A stretch of DNA of 64,000 bases from Leptolyngbya iicbica LK (GTDB lineage Bacteria; Cyanobacteriota; Cyanobacteriia; Phormidesmidales; Phormidesmidaceae), in contig NZ_QVFV01000001.1 in NCBI RefSeq assembly GCF_004212215.1, positions 380,811 to 444,810 on the forward strand. The letters run 5' to 3'. This document shows, piece after piece, positions 8,724-18,066 of this stretch. The notes beneath the pieces are model-generated. The model ran no database searches. It saw only the letters and a list, made by a program, of their open reading frames with translations, and was not told where the DNA came from. Numbering within the stretch: the stretch's first letter is position 1; each line of letters begins with the position of its first letter. The position numbers and the translations under genes were made by a program.

Positions 8724-9173
8724 TTACCAAGAAGACCAGCGATCGAGCGCCCGTTTGCCGCCCCAACGCGCCACAATTTCATCGTCATAGCTGTCGGCCT
8801 TGCTGACGACCGTCGTCACTGAGTACTGCAGCTCAATTTGATCACAGGTCGAACCCACCAAACTGTGTTCAAAGACGATGTCATTTTCCGAATCGAGAGC
8901 AAAACGACCAAAGCGAATATCGTTGTTTTCTCGGAGCAAATAATAGGAAAGTTCTGGAGTGACCTGGATATCCGTCACCACATAGGAACGGGTTGTAATC
9001 AGCGCATCATTATGTTCCCAGGGAATGACACGAGTCGATGCCACGGCTGAGCCAAAATTCACCACAAAAAGGGGTTCGTCATCAAAGAGGACAACGCTGC
9101 CGCCAAACAAATGGTGCATCCAGGGGCCAATACGCTTGTAGCAGGCTTCTTGAGCGGTTGTCTGAAATTCCAT
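8724..9173 (-). CDS. YbjN-like domain protein
   Basis: This is a 149-residue soluble protein. The start chosen is the ATG at 9173 (MEFQTTAQEACYKRIGPWM). A longer frame to 9332 adds a basic, unlike-family extension and overlaps the divergent GTPase gene. The fold pattern (helix, FGGSVVLFDDEPLFVVNFGSA, then ELSYYLLRENNDIRFGRFALD) resembles YbjN/type III chaperone-like proteins common in cyanobacteria; the family call is by resemblance and the function is unknown. The final residues (ARWGGKRALDRW) are a basic tail. The 122-bp spacer to the GTPase gene carries a CRP-like palindrome. Confidence 0.7.
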   Translation of the reverse strand: MEFQTTAQEACYKRIGPWMHHLFGGSVVLFDDEPLFVVNFGSAVASTRVIPWEHNDALITTRSYVVTDIQVTPELSYYLLRENNDIRFGRFALDSENDIVFEHSLVGSTCDQIELQYSVTTVVSKADSYDDEIVARWGGKRALDRWSSW

Positions 9174-9248
9174 TACTACAGATAAATCGATCCTGACCTT
9201 TATTTTCGCATCGATAGGTCGCCCTGATCGGCGGTAAACCGCCGTTAA

Positions 9249-9266
9249 TGTGATTTTTGTATCACA
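9249..9266. promoter_or_regulatory. CRP-like palindrome with long spacer
   Basis: TGTGAT and ATCACA face each other across six bases. The TGTGA and TCACA half sites are therefore 8 apart, against the standard 6. It lies between the divergent YbjN-like and GTPase genes, 30 bases before the GTPase start. Binding by a CRP/FNR protein is uncertain because of the spacing. Confidence 0.3.
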
Positions 9267-9295
9267 GTATCTTAGAGAAAAATGTCGCGATTTGT

Positions 9296-10753
9296 ATGCG
9301 CTCTCCTGATATGCCTGATGTGCCCGACACAAACTCTTTGGCTGATGAGCTCGATGCGGTCATTGTTGAGTTTGAAGATTTGCAATCTGAACTCACCTAC
9401 GACCAAGCTAAAGGCGCGTTGCAGTCCATCTTAGAGCGGCTGCAACTTACCCCCCGCGAGGCAGCCGGCCTAGAGCAAGAAGTGCAAGCGCTCACGGGAC
9501 TCATGCAAAAGCTGGACCAAGCTGTGGTGCAAATTGCCGTCTTCGGCCTGGTGGGTCGGGGCAAATCTTCGTTATTGAATGCGCTCGCGGGGGAGACGGT
9601 ATTTGCCACTGGCCCGACCCATGGCGTGACTCAAACCATTCAGGCAACCGAATGGCAGGTGAGTCAGGAGCATCTGGGCGATCGCACCACCATCAACAAA
9701 GCGACTCTGCAGGGGGTGGGCCAGTCGCGTATTGAGCTCATCGACACCCCCGGGCTGGATGAAGTCGCCGGGGACGAACGCGAGCGTCTGGCCCGCCAAC
9801 TGGCGAACACCGCCGACCTGATTTTGTTTGTCATTGCGGGAGACATTACCCGCGTCGAGTTTGAGGCCCTGGCCCAACTGCGCGAAGCCAGCAAACCCAT
9901 CCTGCTGGTCTTTAACAAAATTGATCAATATCCGGCTGTTGACCGTCAGGCGATCTATACGGCCCTGGTAGATGAGCGATTGCGGGAACTCATTTCTCCC
10001 AATGAAATTGTCATGACTTCGGCGGCACCGTTAGTGGCGGTGGCAAAGCCTCAGGCAGACGGCCGCTTGCGTCCGACCTTACAGCGGGGCACCCCTGATG
10101 TGGCAGCCCTCAAGTTCAAGATTTTAGAGATTTTGCAACAAGAAGGGCTAGCGTTAATTGCCCTAAACACGCTGCTGTATGCCGATGAGCTGAATGAAGC
10201 CATTGTGCAAAAGAAGCTAGCCATTCGCGAACAAATGGCGAATGAAATCATTTGGCGCAGTGTCATGACGAAGGCGATCGCGGTCGCCCTGAATCCCGTT
10301 ACCTTACTAGATATTCTGACGGGGGCGATCGTCGATGTCGCCATGATTGTCAGCCTCTCGCGCCTCTATGGGCTACCGATGACCCAAGCCGGCGCCATTA
10401 AACTATTGCGCAACATTGCCTTAGAACTGGGGGGACTCTCTGCGAGCGAGCTCATGGTGACCCTTGGCTTGAGCTCTTTAAAGGGGCTGCTCGGGGCGAG
10501 CGCCCCTGCCACTGGGGGACTGTCCCTAGCGCCTTATACCTCTGTTGCCATGACCCAAGCGGCGGTTGTCGGGGTGGCGACCTACGGCATCGGCCTCGTG
10601 ACGAAACAATACCTCGTCAACGGCGCGACCTGGGGTCCCGAAGGCCCTAAGCCTGTCGTTACTCGCATTCTCGACAACCTAGACGAAACATCCATTTTGA
10701 ATCGCATCAAAGCTGAGTTGGCACAAAAGCTGGCAACCCCGCCGAAAACATGA
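9296..10753 (+). CDS. GTPase with C-terminal DUF697 membrane domain
   Basis: This 485-residue protein has an N-terminal helical region (about 10-70) and an Era/dynamin-like G domain: P-loop GLVGRGKSS, switch GPTHGVTQT, DTPGL, NKID and TSA. The C-terminal region from about 310 (NPVTLLDILTGAIVDVAMIVSLSRLYGL) has the hydrophobic DUF697 pattern shared by several bacterial GTPases and probably attaches it to a membrane. A role in membrane or cell-envelope remodelling is inferred. Two upstream in-frame starts exist (TTG at 9257), but that one lies inside the palindrome, so the ATG at 9296 is preferred; an ATG at 9311 is also possible. Confidence 0.88.
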   Translation: MRSPDMPDVPDTNSLADELDAVIVEFEDLQSELTYDQAKGALQSILERLQLTPREAAGLEQEVQALTGLMQKLDQAVVQIAVFGLVGRGKSSLLNALAGETVFATGPTHGVTQTIQATEWQVSQEHLGDRTTINKATLQGVGQSRIELIDTPGLDEVAGDERERLARQLANTADLILFVIAGDITRVEFEALAQLREASKPILLVFNKIDQYPAVDRQAIYTALVDERLRELISPNEIVMTSAAPLVAVAKPQADGRLRPTLQRGTPDVAALKFKILEILQQEGLALIALNTLLYADELNEAIVQKKLAIREQMANEIIWRSVMTKAIAVALNPVTLLDILTGAIVDVAMIVSLSRLYGLPMTQAGAIKLLRNIALELGGLSASELMVTLGLSSLKGLLGASAPATGGLSLAPYTSVAMTQAAVVGVATYGIGLVTKQYLVNGATWGPEGPKPVVTRILDNLDETSILNRIKAELAQKLATPPKT

Positions 10754-10754
10754 A

Positions 10755-10783
10755 GCGACTGCCCAGGCTTGCTAAGCAGTCGC
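10755..10783. terminator. Hairpin between convergent GTPase and sigma genes
   Basis: GCGACTGC (10755-10762) and GCAGTCGC (10776-10783) pair perfectly across 13 bases. There is no adjacent U-tract. It sits directly after the GTPase stop and before the sigma gene stop, so it could serve either 3' end. Confidence 0.45.
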
Positions 10784-10817
10784 GACTGATCAGGTTTTAC
10801 ATCCAGCTTTAAGTGGC

Positions 10818-11771
10818 TTAGCTGGCCAGATATTCGCGGACATCTCCCCGCCGCTTGCGCAAAGAAGACAGCGCCTCACGCTCAATCTGCCGCACCCGCT
10901 CACGAGACACGCTCAAAATTTCGCCAATCTTAGCCAGCGTCATCGTTTTGCCATCGGTGAGACCAAAGCGCAGGGTTAGGACTTGGCGCTGTTGCGGTGT
11001 CAAATCCACCATCAGACGATCCAGATCGCTCTTCAAAGAAGACTGAGTCGCGAATTCTTCAGGCGAAATACCGTCATCCTCTAGCAATTCGCTCAGTTCA
11101 GTATCCTGGTTATCACCGACCCGCAAATCCAACGACAGCGGCTGCCGGGATTTTTCTAAATAATCGCGCACTTGCTGCGGGGACAGTTCCAAAGCGTCGG
11201 CAATCTCGGAGACGGTGGCAGCGCGTCCATGTTGCTGCGAGAGCTGACGTTGCACCTTTTTAATCTTATTGAGCTTCTCAGTAATGTGAATGGGGAGGCG
11301 AATGGTGCGACTTTTTTCCGCGATCGCCCGCGTGATAGCCTGCCGGATCCACCAGTAGGCATAAGTAGAGAAGCGGTAGCCCTTCGTGGGGTCAAACTTT
11401 TCCACCCCTCGCTGCATCCCGATGGTGCCCTCTTGGATCAAATCCAGCAGATCAACGTTGCGCTTGATGTACTTTTTAGCCACAGAGACAACCAACCGCA
11501 GATTGGCCTCAACCATTTTCCGCTTAGCTTGACTGCCAATCCGCACTAATGTTTGCAGCTCATCAACTGCCACTTCCGCCGCTGCAGCCCATTCCTGTTC
11601 CGTCGGTTCGCGCTCTAATTCATCGATCAAAGTCTCTTTAATCTTCTCTAGCGCCGTCAACTGCTGCACCTGCTTTCCCAGCACAATCTCCTCTTCGTGA
11701 GTGAGGAGGGGCACTCGACCAATCTCTTTCAAGTAAGTCCGCACCAGATCAGTACTTTGGGTTGTTTTCAT
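10818..11771 (-). CDS. Group 2 RNA polymerase sigma factor (SigB/SigD-like)
   Basis: The 317-residue protein is an RpoD-family sigma factor. Region 1.2 is seen in [21 protein letters not shown], region 2 in [21 protein letters not shown] and [18 protein letters not shown], region 3 in [15 protein letters not shown], and the region 4.2 helix-turn-helix in [20 protein letters not shown]. Region 1.1 is absent and the protein is shorter than the primary SigA, which marks it as group 2: non-essential factors that cyanobacteria use for light, dark, heat, carbon and nitrogen responses. Assignment to SigB, SigC, SigD or SigE needs a tree. The start is ATG at 11771. It is monocistronic, with a 425-bp upstream region. 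Confidence 0.95.
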   Translation of the reverse strand: MKTTQSTDLVRTYLKEIGRVPLLTHEEEIVLGKQVQQLTALEKIKETLIDELEREPTEQEWAAAAEVAVDELQTLVRIGSQAKRKMVEANLRLVVSVAKKYIKRNVDLLDLIQEGTIGMQRGVEKFDPTKGYRFSTYAYWWIRQAITRAIAEKSRTIRLPIHITEKLNKIKKVQRQLSQQHGRAATVSEIADALELSPQQVRDYLEKSRQPLSLDLRVGDNQDTELSELLEDDGISPEEFATQSSLKSDLDRLMVDLTPQQRQVLTLRFGLTDGKTMTLAKIGEILSVSRERVRQIEREALSSLRKRRGDVREYLAS

Positions 11772-12196
11772 GAGAACAGCGCGAATAAGTGACTACAGAC
11801 GTAAAAACTACGGTTACTTGGTCGCAACAGCTCAGCAGGCTATAGCCAAAATGAGAAACGCTACGTCGCAACCGCCTTCATGTAAATCAATGTAACATTT
11901 ATGAGAGGCTTTGAGGAGTTTCTCAGGAAGGATTCTTAAGGAAGTTTTTATCTAAGCGAATCCTTGTAAAGTTACTGAAATCATAGCCTTTTCAAACTTC
12001 GGCAAACTGCATCCGAAGTAACAAAACCACGATCGCTCGCCCCCGAAGCTGAGAGCTGCTCCTATTCTTTGTTGAGAGATTGTAAAGGAATGTTGAGCAG
12101 GGATGCTGCGATCGCGGGTGACGACTGACGCGGTTCTCAACCTCGCGATCACAGTATCCCCCCGCCATTCAAGCTTTCGCAAAGCTCGACTAATCG
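11772..12196. other. Promoter region of the sigma factor gene
   Basis: This 425-bp spacer separates the sigma gene start from the end of the PRiA4_ORF3-like gene. It is AT-rich near the sigma start. A 76-codon minus-strand frame (11952-12182) looks non-coding. No repeat or RNA gene is seen. Confidence 0.5.
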
Positions 12197-12745
12197 TTAC
12201 GCTGCCTGCAACCGAGCATTGACTGCGGCAACATCAAAACGCTCGGAGTCAAAGTCAACCCCAATCCAGTCCAGCAGCTCTTCATATTCAGGATCTTCAG
12301 GATCGGCTAAGCGCTCTAGTAAGCCCTCGTAGCCCCAAACGCCCCCACAATTCTCTGGTGGGCAGGCGCGATCGCCCTCTAGGCAACGGGGCAACTGCAC
12401 ATTATCGTGCCACGGCAAAATGTCAGCCACCGTAATCTGGTGTCGCCAGCCATCGCCGAAGTCATAGGTGTAAGTAAACTGTGCGTCTTTTGAGAATTCA
12501 AAACTCGCCAATACAGGAACGGTGGCATCCAGTGTCCCTTCAAGGGGTGCGGGAAGTGGGGCCGCATAGCGATCGCTGGCAATCTTGAAGTCGTACAGGT
12601 GACTCAATTCCCAACCCATCACCTGCTGCAAAACGCCATGTAGCGCGTCCAGCGTGATTTGGTCACTAACTTCAAAGGTGCGCCAGATCGGCGGCTCGCT
12701 ATCCACCAGCCACACATGACACTGCAAAATCTGAGACGTCGCCAT
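12197..12745 (-). CDS. PRiA4_ORF3-like protein
   Basis: The 182-residue protein matches the plasmid pRiA4b ORF-3 family: it has LQCHVWLVDSEPPIWRTFEV at the N-terminus, HLYDFKI, YTYDFGDGWRHQITV in the middle, and the Cys-containing CLEGDRACPPENCGGVWGY motif toward the end. The function is unknown. The family is often found near mobile or accessory genes and is also common as a chromosomal gene. It begins 8 bases after the LCP gene stop, so the two are very likely one transcript. It is soluble, with no signal peptide. Confidence 0.88.
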   Translation of the reverse strand: MATSQILQCHVWLVDSEPPIWRTFEVSDQITLDALHGVLQQVMGWELSHLYDFKIASDRYAAPLPAPLEGTLDATVPVLASFEFSKDAQFTYTYDFGDGWRHQITVADILPWHDNVQLPRCLEGDRACPPENCGGVWGYEGLLERLADPEDPEYEELLDWIGVDFDSERFDVAAVNARLQAA

Positions 12746-12753
12746 ATCAATGC

Positions 12754-14157
12754 CTACAAGCGAGAACTCGTGCCGTACTCATCAAGCCAATCACGCCCCA
12801 CTTGAATGGTGATATCCGAGTCGAGAACGCCGGTGCTCTCAACCCGCACATCCCCGACGCCCAAAAAGCGTTGGAGGGTCTCAGCACTCGCCAAATCGCC
12901 ATTCTGGGCCACGACTCGCGTAAAGGGCAGTTCCGAGTTCCAGGGTTGCTCGATGTAAACGTTGTAATAGCCGCTGTCGTAAAGCGTCTGAACCAGATTA
13001 TCGACAGCGATCGCATCTCCCGTACTGTCTTGAATCGCAATCCGCAGCGATTGTGGATCGGCAGAGGCCGCTACCTGACGGGTGCCGTACCCAAAATATT
13101 CCGACACCATCGTGTCAATTTCGCCGAGATTCGGCAGCCAATAGCTCAACTCAAACTCACTACTGCTGCTGAAATCCCCAGGCAGCATCAACATCTGCGT
13201 GTTGTAAGCATCAGTATTCGACGCATATCCAGCTAAGGCCAACAGTTCTTCAATGCTGAGGTTGGTGTCAACATGGGACTGCACCACCGAGAGAATTTTC
13301 GGCAAACGCGCCACGGTTTTGGGACTCAATGCCTGCTCGACCAAAGCCCGCATTAACATTTGCTGCCGCTGAATGCGGCCAATGTCACCGTAGTCGTCAT
13401 AGCGGAAGCGCAGGAATTGCAGCGCTTTGTCGCCATCTAACTGCTGCTCGCCCGCTTTTAGATTGATGTAGAGATGTTGGCTATCGTCCTGATAGGACAA
13501 ATCTTTAGGCACATTAACAGTGACCCCCCCGAGGGCATCGATGAGCTTTTCGACCCCTTGGACATTAATGCGGACGTAGCGATCGATCTCAACGCCACCC
13601 AGCAAATCACTGACTGACCGCGCCGCCAAAGCCGGGCCACCATAGTGGTTGGCTTCGTTCAGCTTGGTCATTTGGCCTTGCACCATCGTGCGCGTATCTC
13701 GTGGCAGCGATAACACGATGAGCTGATCTGTATGCGGGTTAAAGCGCACCAACAGCATCGTGTCAGATAGCCCATCAAACGAGTTAACCAGCGCGTGATA
13801 GCCCAAATTACGGGCCTCCGGGGGCAGGTCATTGACGTCAGTCGTCAGCACCTTCATGCCGAGCACCAAAATATTGACCGGACGGGTCAACTTCGGCACC
13901 TGCAAGCTGTTGCCCTCGGTTATCGGCTCATTATGGTTAAATGCCGCCGACTCTTCTTCAGTAAGGCTATCGTGCAGTAGCGGGGTGCTATTCAGCGAGA
14001 CTGCCATCAATGCGCCCCCCACGGCAGAGATCGTACCAACGCTCAACAATGCCACGCTGACCCCTAACCATTTTGGAATGCGAAACCGCCGAGTTTTTTG
14101 GGCGGAAGGGTGGGGCTGATAGTGGCGAATCGGGCGATAGGATTTTCGACTAGACAC
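12754..14157 (-). CDS. LytR-CpsA-Psr (LCP) family cell-wall glycopolymer transferase
   Basis: This 467-residue membrane protein belongs to the LCP enzymes, which transfer polyprenyl-linked glycans to peptidoglycan or other envelope acceptors. It has a basic cytoplasmic start, one membrane helix (about 32-52), an LCP domain with the signature LSLPRDTRT and RYDDYGDIGRIQRQQ (Arg/Asp residues that bind the lipid phosphate), and a C-terminal LytR_C domain (SLRIAIQDSTGDAIAV). The GTG at 14157 is chosen because TTGAGG lies 6 bases upstream; a TTG at 14169 overlaps that ribosome site. It is first in a two-gene unit with the PRiA4_ORF3-like gene. Confidence 0.92.
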   Translation of the reverse strand: MSSRKSYRPIRHYQPHPSAQKTRRFRIPKWLGVSVALLSVGTISAVGGALMAVSLNSTPLLHDSLTEEESAAFNHNEPITEGNSLQVPKLTRPVNILVLGMKVLTTDVNDLPPEARNLGYHALVNSFDGLSDTMLLVRFNPHTDQLIVLSLPRDTRTMVQGQMTKLNEANHYGGPALAARSVSDLLGGVEIDRYVRINVQGVEKLIDALGGVTVNVPKDLSYQDDSQHLYINLKAGEQQLDGDKALQFLRFRYDDYGDIGRIQRQQMLMRALVEQALSPKTVARLPKILSVVQSHVDTNLSIEELLALAGYASNTDAYNTQMLMLPGDFSSSSEFELSYWLPNLGEIDTMVSEYFGYGTRQVAASADPQSLRIAIQDSTGDAIAVDNLVQTLYDSGYYNVYIEQPWNSELPFTRVVAQNGDLASAETLQRFLGVGDVRVESTGVLDSDITIQVGRDWLDEYGTSSRL

Positions 14158-14692
14158 AAGAAACCTCAAACCACGGGGGTTGGTCAGAATAGAGAACGTT
14201 GGCAGAGCGTCACTGGTGGCCGGGCCAAGGCCAACTTTAGGAATGGCGATCGCCCATTTTGTGGTACACCTGTTTTAATCTTGTCTGAGATTCTAACAGG
14301 CTGCCTCAAGGCGAGACAATGGGCCGACCAGTCCCTCAAAGAATTTCAAATGGCTGAAATAGTAGCAGCTTTTTGTGGCGATGACACCGATTTTTCTAAG
14401 GCTTTGTTAAAAGTCACCCGTATTTTAGTGATGAATCACAAAATTGCCAGTTTTTGCCTTTCCCAGAGGGCCGTTCCCGATCGGCTCAACCGGATCCGAT
14501 AAGGCACGGTTTAAGGGAACGGTTGCCTGGACAGCAGCGTTTAAGGAGATCTCTGAAAAAGAAATTCCCCAAAAGACGGTGCGCCGTAGATTGCGGTTGA
14601 CGTCAGGAAACCCAACACATCGAGGATTCAAGCATGTTGGTTCTCGTGCCTCGACCCCAACCTACGATGGGAAATTTATTTTTAGAGAACAC
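14158..14692. other. 535-bp spacer upstream of the LCP gene
   Basis: It holds the LCP promoter and the 3' flank of the next membrane-protein gene. Overlapping short frames run on both strands without family resemblance or ribosome sites. No RNA gene is recognised. Confidence 0.5.
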
Positions 14693-15061
14693 CTAAGGCA
14701 GGCGATCGCCCAACTTACTGACGCCGGGCAGTCGCGCCGAACCGCCTTGCAGGAGCCGCACCATGAGCCACAAATTCGTCACAAAATAGCCCGTCGTGGT
14801 TAAGAGACTGGTCACTAGCAAGCGCGTCGAGACCAAGTCAGAGGCTTGACTACCAGCGGCAGTCAGGACGTACACCATCACCCAGGCCAACGCCAGAGTT
14901 ACCGCTGTTTTGCTCACCGTCTGCTCACGTTGCGACCCCTGGCGCAGATACAGGCTCCACAATGACGGAAAGAAGCCAAAAATCGGCACCAAATAGATGA
15001 TCAACTTCAGGGTTTCTAATCGAGTCTCAGGGTCAGAATTGCGAGAGCGCATAGTAGCCAT
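14693..15061 (-). CDS. Small membrane protein of unknown function
   Basis: A 122-residue protein starts MATMRSRNSDPETRLETLKL. It has three hydrophobic segments: about 20-37 (LIIYLVPIFGFFPSLWSL), 52-67 (TLALAWVMVYVLTAAG) and 80-100 (LVTSLLTTTGYFVTNLW). The N-terminus is charged and the tail short and basic. The ATG at 15061 is preferred to a TTG three bases before it; a second ATG lies at 15052. No named family is recognised, but the even hydrophobic pattern and codon use look real. It is transcribed alone in the direction of the LCP gene. Confidence 0.65.
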   Translation of the reverse strand: MATMRSRNSDPETRLETLKLIIYLVPIFGFFPSLWSLYLRQGSQREQTVSKTAVTLALAWVMVYVLTAAGSQASDLVSTRLLVTSLLTTTGYFVTNLWLMVRLLQGGSARLPGVSKLGDRLP

Positions 15062-15270
15062 CAAAACAAAACTGGCGGAGTGGCAAACGGTTCACATTGC
15101 CAGTCATTTGCAGTAGTTGCAAGGTAGCTTATTCTGCACAACATTGCGGTCCAGTCAGCGACAACTCTTAATCTGGCGCTCAATTAACTGAAAAATCCAA
15201 TGATTGACCGGCAACCAGAGGTTCGCCCGCTACCCCCATCAACTAACCGAGGCATGGCCAGCGACAACGC

Positions 15271-16629
15271 CTAGTTCTGCGGCACTGCAATCTGTTGCTG
15301 AATCAGCTCAAAAATTGTGCGCATCCCCATCACTTCGCCCCCTTCGGGCCGTCCAGGAAGATTGCGCAGGTTCCAAGCCATCACGTCAATGTGAATCCAG
15401 GGAATTTGGGCTTGAATGAACTCTTGCAAGAAGAGGGCAGCCGTAATCGCCCCCCCGTAGGAACCACTGGAGACATTCGACAGGTCGGCCACTTTGCTAT
15501 TGAGCAACTCTCGATAGGGCTCATGGAGCGGCAAATTCCAGAGGGGGTCAGTGGTCGCTTGCATTGCCTTCTCAAGCGGTTCTAAAAAGGCCGGATCATT
15601 GCAGAAAAAGGCGGGCAGTTCAGTCCCCAGAGCGACTCGGGCAGCCCCGGTCAGTGTCGCAAAATCCACAATCAGCTCAGGTTGCTCGCTGCTGGCTTCC
15701 CACAGGGCATCAGCCAACACCAGTCGGCCCTCAGCATCCGTATTGCCGACTTCGACGGTGATACCTTTGCGGGTCGGAATCACATCCAGCGGACGCATGG
15801 CATTGCCCGCGACGCTATTTTCCACCGCAGGGATGAGAACCCGCAAACAAACGGGCAGATTGAGCTTCATGATCATGGTGGCCAGCCCCAGCACGTGAGC
15901 GGCACCCCCCATGTCTTTCTTCATCATCAACATGCCTTTGGCAGGCTTAAGGTCGAGGCCGCCAGAGTCAAAACAGACGCCTTTGCCCACTAGAGTCACT
16001 TTAGGCGCATCGACATCGCCCCAGCGCAGGTCAATTAAGCGGGGGGCTGACACGCTCGCTTGACCGACGGCATAAATCATCGGGTAGTTTTCGGCTTCGA
16101 GCTGTTTACCTTTGGTGACGTTGAGGTCAGCGTCGTAGGTCACAGCCAGAATGCGAGCCGCTTCTTCCAGATCATCTGGCCCCATGTTGTTGGCGGGAGT
16201 GTTGATCAGGTCGCGGGCGAGAAAGGTCGCCTCAACGACCGCGTCGATATAAGCCAGGTCAGCATTGTCGGGGGGCAAGAGCTCAGCGATCGCCCCCGGT
16301 TTGGTTTGCTTGTAGCGGTTAAAGGCGTATTGCCCCAGTCGCCATCCCAGGGTCAGCGCGGTCGCCTCATCTGGCGTCAAGTCACTGGTCAACTCATAAC
16401 GATTGGCGGGCAAGGATTGCGACAACAACCCGAGCAGCCACATATCTAGGGTCTCTGGGCGACCCACTAAGACTTTTGAGAGACTTTGCTGCGCGCCGGG
16501 AAGCAAGCAAAAGGTGCCGGGCTCGGCCTTAAATCCCATCGCGTCGATCCAGTTTTTTTCGGCTTTGAAGTGGGTCTGCAACTGGTCGGCAGTGACTAAC
16601 AGAATGGGAATCGGCGTAGTGGATGACAT
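15271..16629 (-). CDS. Leucyl aminopeptidase family protein (M17)
   Basis: The 452-residue protein is an M17 metallo-aminopeptidase, which removes N-terminal residues from peptides in the cytoplasm using two metal ions. The C-terminal catalytic domain carries the metal and substrate residues in VGKGVCFDSGGLDLKP, KKDMGGAAHVLG and NTDAEGRLVLADAL, plus DFATLTGAARVALG. The N-terminal domain is short and divergent compared with E. coli PepA, so it is a PepB-like or dipeptidase-like member rather than a standard PepA; cyanobacteria normally have a separate PepA. Hexamer formation is expected for the family. The gene stands alone, 205 bases from its neighbour. Confidence 0.92.
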   Translation of the reverse strand: MSSTTPIPILLVTADQLQTHFKAEKNWIDAMGFKAEPGTFCLLPGAQQSLSKVLVGRPETLDMWLLGLLSQSLPANRYELTSDLTPDEATALTLGWRLGQYAFNRYKQTKPGAIAELLPPDNADLAYIDAVVEATFLARDLINTPANNMGPDDLEEAARILAVTYDADLNVTKGKQLEAENYPMIYAVGQASVSAPRLIDLRWGDVDAPKVTLVGKGVCFDSGGLDLKPAKGMLMMKKDMGGAAHVLGLATMIMKLNLPVCLRVLIPAVENSVAGNAMRPLDVIPTRKGITVEVGNTDAEGRLVLADALWEASSEQPELIVDFATLTGAARVALGTELPAFFCNDPAFLEPLEKAMQATTDPLWNLPLHEPYRELLNSKVADLSNVSSGSYGGAITAALFLQEFIQAQIPWIHIDVMAWNLRNLPGRPEGGEVMGMRTIFELIQQQIAVPQN

Positions 16630-17025
16630 GCGCTTGGAGACTGGAACAATTTAACCTGACAGGTTCAGCATCGGCGGCGGGGCGCCATCGCTCAGGATTG
16701 TGAGCCGCGATCGCAGGCTCGACGGCAACCGCCTTACTTGACGGTGACGAGCGGTCAGTCAGCAGACCTGTCGAGGTCAGTGTATCGCTTTTGCTTAACC
16801 TCTAGGCGATTTTATCGTCACCCACCGCGATCGCCGACCCAGGTCACGGTCGTCCACGACGGCCCCAAGGCCACAAAAAACCCCCGACCGTCAGGCCGAG
16901 GGTTAGAAATCAGGGTGCATCTACCATTCCTTTCTACTGAGGGGAGGCGTCGCATCCGGACAGAATTCTGAAAATTTTCGAGCGGCGATCGCGCCTCCCC
17001 TCCTTGAGCCTTCATTCAGCCCAGG
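16630..17025. other. 396-bp spacer with one terminator
   Basis: It contains the promoter of the M17 gene and the terminator (16873-16903) for the PPC/TPR gene upstream on the minus strand. Nothing else is seen. Confidence 0.5.
16873..16903 (-). terminator. Intrinsic terminator after the PPC/TPR protein gene
   Basis: On the minus strand ACCCTCGGCC pairs with GGTCGGGGGT (10 pairs including two G-U) around GACG-type loop bases, then runs into TTTTTTGTGG. It lies about 120 bases after the gene's stop. Confidence 0.85.
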
Positions 17026-17805
17026 CTATTCAGTGCGCGGCCCGCCCCCCGTTGGTCCGGGAGCTTCGCCCGTTTCGATGTAGAGAATTTGCTCCCTCAA
17101 CCGTTGCGCTGTGAACGGATCGCCATCGGCTTCGTAGAGCTCAGCCGCCGTTTCAAAATCCGTCACAATCAGATCACGCACCAGAGGGGGTAAATCTTCC
17201 AAAAACTGCTCTTCAAAAGAAGCATCGGCGTTTTCGTCAAAGTTGCCCTGACTTTCCCATTCATCTAAGGCTTGACCAAAGGTGGCATCGGCTCGGCCTA
17301 AAAACGCTTCAGGGTTGCTGTCATCGAGTTCGATCGCGGTAGTAAACGCGTCAATCGCACCGGCCAAGTCTTGCGCTTCCAAACTCATCTGCGCCTCGTT
17401 AAAGGCCACTTCATAAGGCGAAGCGGGACGCACCTCTAACATAAAGTCGCCGCCCTGCTGGCCGTCATAGGTCATGGCGCGGATGATGTAGTCGCCGCTC
17501 GACGTGGCCGAGTAGACGATGCGAGAGTTCAACGTGCCGCCGTAATCGTCGTTAAAGGCCACCTCTTCGCCATCGGGACCAATTAACGACACCATCGTGT
17601 CAAAGTCTTCGCTGGTCACCACAATCGCGATGATGTCTCCGGCCTCAATCGCCAACGGATAATCTTTGAGGGCTGGGGTAATCGTCCCTTCTTCTTCAAG
17701 AATGGTTTGAGCGTTGGCGATCGTGGCGGGGCCGAAGCAAATCCCTCCCGAAAGAACAGTCATCGTCGCCAACAGCCCAACAGTCCTTGAAAATACATGC
17801 TTCAT
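17026..17805 (-). CDS. Exported protein with PPC-type beta domain and TPR region
   Basis: The 259-residue protein has a signal peptide (about 1-32, likely cleaved after ANA in GPATIANAQ). Next is a beta-rich domain resembling bacterial pre-peptidase C-terminal (PPC) domains: DYPLAIEAGDIIAIVV, LIGPDGEEVAFNDDYGG, SGDYIIRAMTYDG. A TPR-like stretch follows (AFNEAQMSLEAQDLAGAIDAFTTAIELDDSNPEAFLGRA), then an acidic helical region. No protease domain is present, although PPC domains often accompany them. It is probably periplasmic and may act in protein-protein contacts; the function is unknown. It ends 120 bases before a strong terminator. Confidence 0.85.
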   Translation of the reverse strand: MKHVFSRTVGLLATMTVLSGGICFGPATIANAQTILEEEGTITPALKDYPLAIEAGDIIAIVVTSEDFDTMVSLIGPDGEEVAFNDDYGGTLNSRIVYSATSSGDYIIRAMTYDGQQGGDFMLEVRPASPYEVAFNEAQMSLEAQDLAGAIDAFTTAIELDDSNPEAFLGRADATFGQALDEWESQGNFDENADASFEEQFLEDLPPLVRDLIVTDFETAAELYEADGDPFTAQRLREQILYIETGEAPGPTGGGPRTE

Positions 17806-18066
17806 ATCGCAAATCCTTGTCTAATCGTCCTTAGGGTATCGAGTCTTGGCCTGACTGCCCCCATCATTATGCCGCTTGTTGCTGGCGACCCCTTCAGAAA
17901 GCGATCGCCGCGCTTCGGCTGCTTGTTCATCAACATACTGCGTAAATTCCCTGACGTGTGCCCCCCCCTGGTCAGTTCCGCCATGCCATCGAGTCGGGCG
18001 GCTCAGGGTTACAGATGCGGCGCAAAAGAGTATGGTGTGAGCAGTTTCCGCCGTATCGTTACCCGC

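Noticed and set aside
11952..12182. 76-codon minus-strand frame upstream of the sigma gene
   Set aside because: No family resemblance and unusual composition; it is best read as promoter region.
14098..14502. 134-codon plus-strand frame antisense to the LCP start
   Set aside because: It begins inside the LCP gene on the other strand and has no protein-like pattern.
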